Source of the DNA: an uncultured Burkholderiales bacterium
GTDB taxonomy: Bacteria > Pseudomonadota > Gammaproteobacteria > Burkholderiales > Burkholderiaceae_C
Length of the DNA stretch: 37,107 bases
Assembly (NCBI GenBank): GCA_903906635.1
Contig: CAIVLE010000090.1
Span: 1-37,107, forward strand
Direction of reading: 5' to 3'
Shown here in pieces: positions 35,025 through 37,107 of the stretch. The position numbers were made by a program, and so were the translations under genes. Under the pieces are notes generated by a model, which was given only the letters and a program-made list of their open reading frames with translations, was not told the origin of the DNA and searched no databases. Position 1 is the first letter of the stretch, and each line of letters starts with the position of its first letter.

Positions 35025-36758
35025 TCAAGGGTGGGCATTTTGCTGCACCGCGTGCAAGCGTTCGCTCAAGGTGTTGGCCAAGTCGTCTTGGCCCAGTAAT
35101 TTGGCGCTGTCAATCCAGCGCTGGATCACACGCGGCTCTGGCGAGTAGTGCATCACGCGCGCAGCCAGATCAAACACCTCTTGGGCATTGTCGACGCTGA
35201 CGTCTTGCGTGGTGAGTTTGGCAAATTCGGCTTGGTTGCGAAACAACCATGAGGCACTGGCATGCTGCATGGGGTCATCCCGGTAAAGCGCATCGCGTTG
35301 TGCAGGGGCTCGGTAAATTTGTGCCACCCGATTGAAATCCCAAGCCGCATACAAACACCCCAAAAACAAAGTGCAAGCCGCAGAGATGGCCACCAGTTGA
35401 GCACGCGCAGAGGGCACGCGGTGCGACACGTCTGAGGACGAAAGGTGCGCGTCTGATACCGGCCACCACAGCAACCCCAGCGCCAAACCAGCCGTCATTT
35501 GAAAGGGGCCGTACCACAGGGGATATTCCACCAAGCTGTGTAAGCCAATGACCCACAGCACCCCCCATGCCATGCTGCGCCAGGTGTCTTGCTCGCGCCA
35601 GGGTCGACGACGCCAGACCCAAAGCACACCTGTCGCCAACAGCAACAAAGCCAGCGGCAAGCCCAACTCCACGGCCAAATGCAGAGGCAAATTATGGGCG
35701 TTGTCGAGCATGTCGCAAAAGCGTGCGCCCGGGTAAGCCATCATGAAGTGTGCGATATCTGTCTCGCCCCAACCCCAACCCAACCATGGCCGCTGTGCGA
35801 TCAACGAGGCCATGTTGGACCACAACACACCGCGACTGCCACACACACCATAGTCTTGTGCTTGGCCGGAGACGCGCAACAGCATGCTCGCGCCCACATG
35901 GCCCGTGAGCTGCGTGGCCAAAGCAGGCATCAACACCGACCACAGAACCACCAAGACCGGTGCCAGACAGGCGGCAAGCAGCACCACTTTTTGAGCACGT
36001 GCGCCCTGCCCACAGGCTCTCCAAGCCCATGCTGCGCCCAGCACCCCAACGGTGAGCCATTGCAGCGCCCCTGTGCGCGAAACCGAGCACGCGACCCCTG
36101 CAGCCAACAAATTCAAAACCAGCCACGCCATGACTTGTACACGGGGCGTGATGGGCCCTCGATGCGCCAGATCCGCCAAGCATGCCAAGCCTGCAACCAA
36201 GCCAATGCTGGTCAGGCTTGCAAACTGATTGCGTTGACGCAAATTAGCAAATGCGTCCCCAGGCAAAGGCTGGTTGACCCACGGTGACAAGTCATGCGCC
36301 CAACCCAAATACTGCACCACACCCAAGATGCTGCTGATGCCGGCAGCCAGCACCCAGGCTGCGGCGACCCACACCACCAAACCATTGCCACGCCAAGCCA
36401 CGTGCAGTCCCACCCGCGCCATCAACGCCATGCAGGCCAAAGCGGCCAACAAGCCCAGGGTCAGGGCAGGGTCGATGACTTGGGGTCTGAGTAAGACGCT
36501 GGTCCCGACCAGCACGGCCAACACCAGCCAGACCCAAGCCCTCAACGCCGCGCGGGGTTGGGTTTGGGGTGGCTCGCCCAGCGGCAAGTCCAGCACCAAC
36601 AAGCCCAAACAAGCCGCCGCCATCCAACTCAACAGCAAGGGCATGACCGCAGTGGAAGGACTGATGGCAAAGGGGTTGAGCCACGGCAGCAAGATGCACG
36701 CCACAAGCAAAGCATTGCGCGCACACACAGCAGCAGCGGTCGGTGAATAAAAAGACAT
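35025..36758 (-). CDS. pglL: PglL/Wzy-type O-oligosaccharyltransferase or O-antigen ligase
   Basis: 577 residues. About a dozen membrane helices fill residues 10-470. A large periplasmic loop carries the Wzy_C region, with RGVLWSNMASLIAQRPWLGWGWG and the DNAHNLPLHLAVELGLPLALL motif that contains the conserved His. The last 110 residues are a soluble helical tail (DALYRDDPMQHASASWLFRN), as in PglL proteins (Wzy_C_2 region). PglL moves a lipid-linked glycan onto Ser or Thr of pilin in the periplasm; WaaL does the same to lipid A core. The adjacent upstream pilin gene favours the pilin role. The two are separated by a terminator, so expression would need readthrough or its own promoter. Confidence 0.87.
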   Translation of the reverse strand: MSFYSPTAAAVCARNALLVACILLPWLNPFAISPSTAVMPLLLSWMAAACLGLLVLDLPLGEPPQTQPRAALRAWVWLVLAVLVGTSVLLRPQVIDPALTLGLLAALACMALMARVGLHVAWRGNGLVVWVAAAWVLAAGISSILGVVQYLGWAHDLSPWVNQPLPGDAFANLRQRNQFASLTSIGLVAGLACLADLAHRGPITPRVQVMAWLVLNLLAAGVACSVSRTGALQWLTVGVLGAAWAWRACGQGARAQKVVLLAACLAPVLVVLWSVLMPALATQLTGHVGASMLLRVSGQAQDYGVCGSRGVLWSNMASLIAQRPWLGWGWGETDIAHFMMAYPGARFCDMLDNAHNLPLHLAVELGLPLALLLLATGVLWVWRRRPWREQDTWRSMAWGVLWVIGLHSLVEYPLWYGPFQMTAGLALGLLWWPVSDAHLSSSDVSHRVPSARAQLVAISAACTLFLGCLYAAWDFNRVAQIYRAPAQRDALYRDDPMQHASASWLFRNQAEFAKLTTQDVSVDNAQEVFDLAARVMHYSPEPRVIQRWIDSAKLLGQDDLANTLSERLHAVQQNAHP

Positions 36759-36787
36759 GAGGGAACATTTTCCAACAAGCCGCGGCC

Positions 36788-36811
36788 ATAAAAAAAGCGC
36801 CTAGGCGCCTT
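36788..36811 (-). terminator. Rho-independent terminator after the pilin gene
   Basis: On the minus strand AAGGCGCCTAGGCGCTTTTTTT contains the perfect palindrome GCGCCTAGGCGC (36797-36808), extended by a G-U and two A-U pairs, then seven T (36796-36790). It starts 25 bases after the pilin stop and lies before pglL. This should end most pilin transcripts and lower expression of the downstream ligase. Confidence 0.85.
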
Positions 36812-36832
36812 GTGGTTTGAGGTGTGCGCGGA

Positions 36833-37107
36833 TTATTTGCAATCGCTGGGCACGTACTTGGTCTCTAAGGCGTTGTCGGCCACACTCACCCCCGCAAATG
36901 TGGGGGCCCCTTTGGCCAAACACTTCCACAGCACGGCCCCCGAGACGCTGTTGCTGGCCGTGCGGGAGGGCAACCCAGACAGGGTGGAGCCAGACTGTAC
37001 ATAGGGCACCAAAAGCAAAGTACCTGCTCCTGCCGCTTGGGTGGTGGTGATGGTGATGGCGCCGGTGTCTTGGCCAATGGCAATGCTGCTGATGTTGTGG
37101 GTGGCTG
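36833..37107 (-). CDS. pilA: Type IV pilin, C-terminal 90 residues (cut by window edge)
   Basis: The reading frame enters from the right edge and ends at TAA 36835-36833. The visible part, including ISSIAIGQDTGAITITTTQA, LLLVPYVQSG and AVLWKCLAKG with the end TKYVPSDCK, matches the D-region of betaproteobacterial type IV pilins. The two Cys (in LWKC and SDCK) would form the C-terminal disulfide loop. Type IV pili serve attachment, twitching and DNA uptake. The N-terminal methylated helix lies outside the window. The neighbouring PglL-type gene suggests that this pilin may be glycosylated. Confidence 0.85.
   Translation of the reverse strand, partial: ATHNISSIAIGQDTGAITITTTQAAGAGTLLLVPYVQSGSTLSGLPSRTASNSVSGAVLWKCLAKGAPTFAGVSVADNALETKYVPSDCK

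Overview
The window reads as a chromosomal segment of a betaproteobacterium, most likely family Comamonadaceae (Limnohabitans/Rhodoferax/Hydrogenophaga type). The reasons are the G+C-rich coding bias, the yajC-secD-secF order, a fused indolepyruvate ferredoxin oxidoreductase, a DUF3717/DUF1289 protein, YhdP next to GlnE, and a type IV pilin beside a PglL-type ligase. Genes are packed tightly. No stretch over about 140 bases lacks a gene, and I saw no tRNA, rRNA, insertion sequence, prophage or CRISPR array. The genus is an inference from protein resemblance.

Region 1 (1-14604, almost all minus strand). Read in the direction of transcription: a giant YhdP-like intermembrane lipid-transport protein, a DctS/DctR-like sensor kinase and response regulator, the lytic transglycosylase MltA, an unrecognised 170-residue protein, a fused indolepyruvate oxidoreductase, then yajC, secD and the first codons of secF. 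A 50-residue membrane protein (7738-7890, plus strand) is set against this direction. Its start codon shares the four bases CATG with the start codon of mltA.

Region 2 (14641-17902). glnE (plus strand) converges on rfaE2/hldC (minus strand), which makes ADP-heptose for lipopolysaccharide.

Region 3 (17913-26569) is the most interesting part. A MerR-type regulator with a cobalamin-binding domain of the CarH/LitR photoreceptor family diverges from nine tightly coupled plus-strand genes: exported glutathione peroxidase, COG2907 FAD oxidoreductase, DUF1365 protein, cyclopropane-fatty-acid-synthase-type methyltransferase, exported chalcone-isomerase-fold protein, GPH/MFS transporter, DUF3833 lipoprotein, short-chain dehydrogenase and an NTF2-like protein. 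Five of the eight junctions overlap by 1 or 4 bases. The 105-bp divergent region holds a perfect inverted repeat (TTTGTC-CTA-GACAAA) over a plausible -35 box. I propose a light- and B12-controlled membrane-lipid modification and photo-oxidative defence operon. Its gene families match those known from the singlet-oxygen/furan-fatty-acid genes of Rhodobacter sphaeroides, but here they are headed by an exported peroxidase. The photolyase and carotenoid genes often linked to LitR are absent from the window.

Region 4 (26573-33384) is mixed housekeeping: glutathione S-transferase, purB, yaeQ, a DUF3717/DUF1289 protein, a YvlD/holin-4 family membrane protein, a BepA-like M48 metalloprotease, moaC and a Gfo/Idh/MocA oxidoreductase. 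Two convergent pairs overlap at their 3' ends.

Region 5 (33445-37107, minus strand) is a surface-glycan and pilus group. A type IV pilin gene runs off the right edge, followed by a terminator, a PglL/Wzy-type O-oligosaccharyltransferase or ligase, and two family-2 glycosyltransferases, one of them WaaE/KdtX-like.
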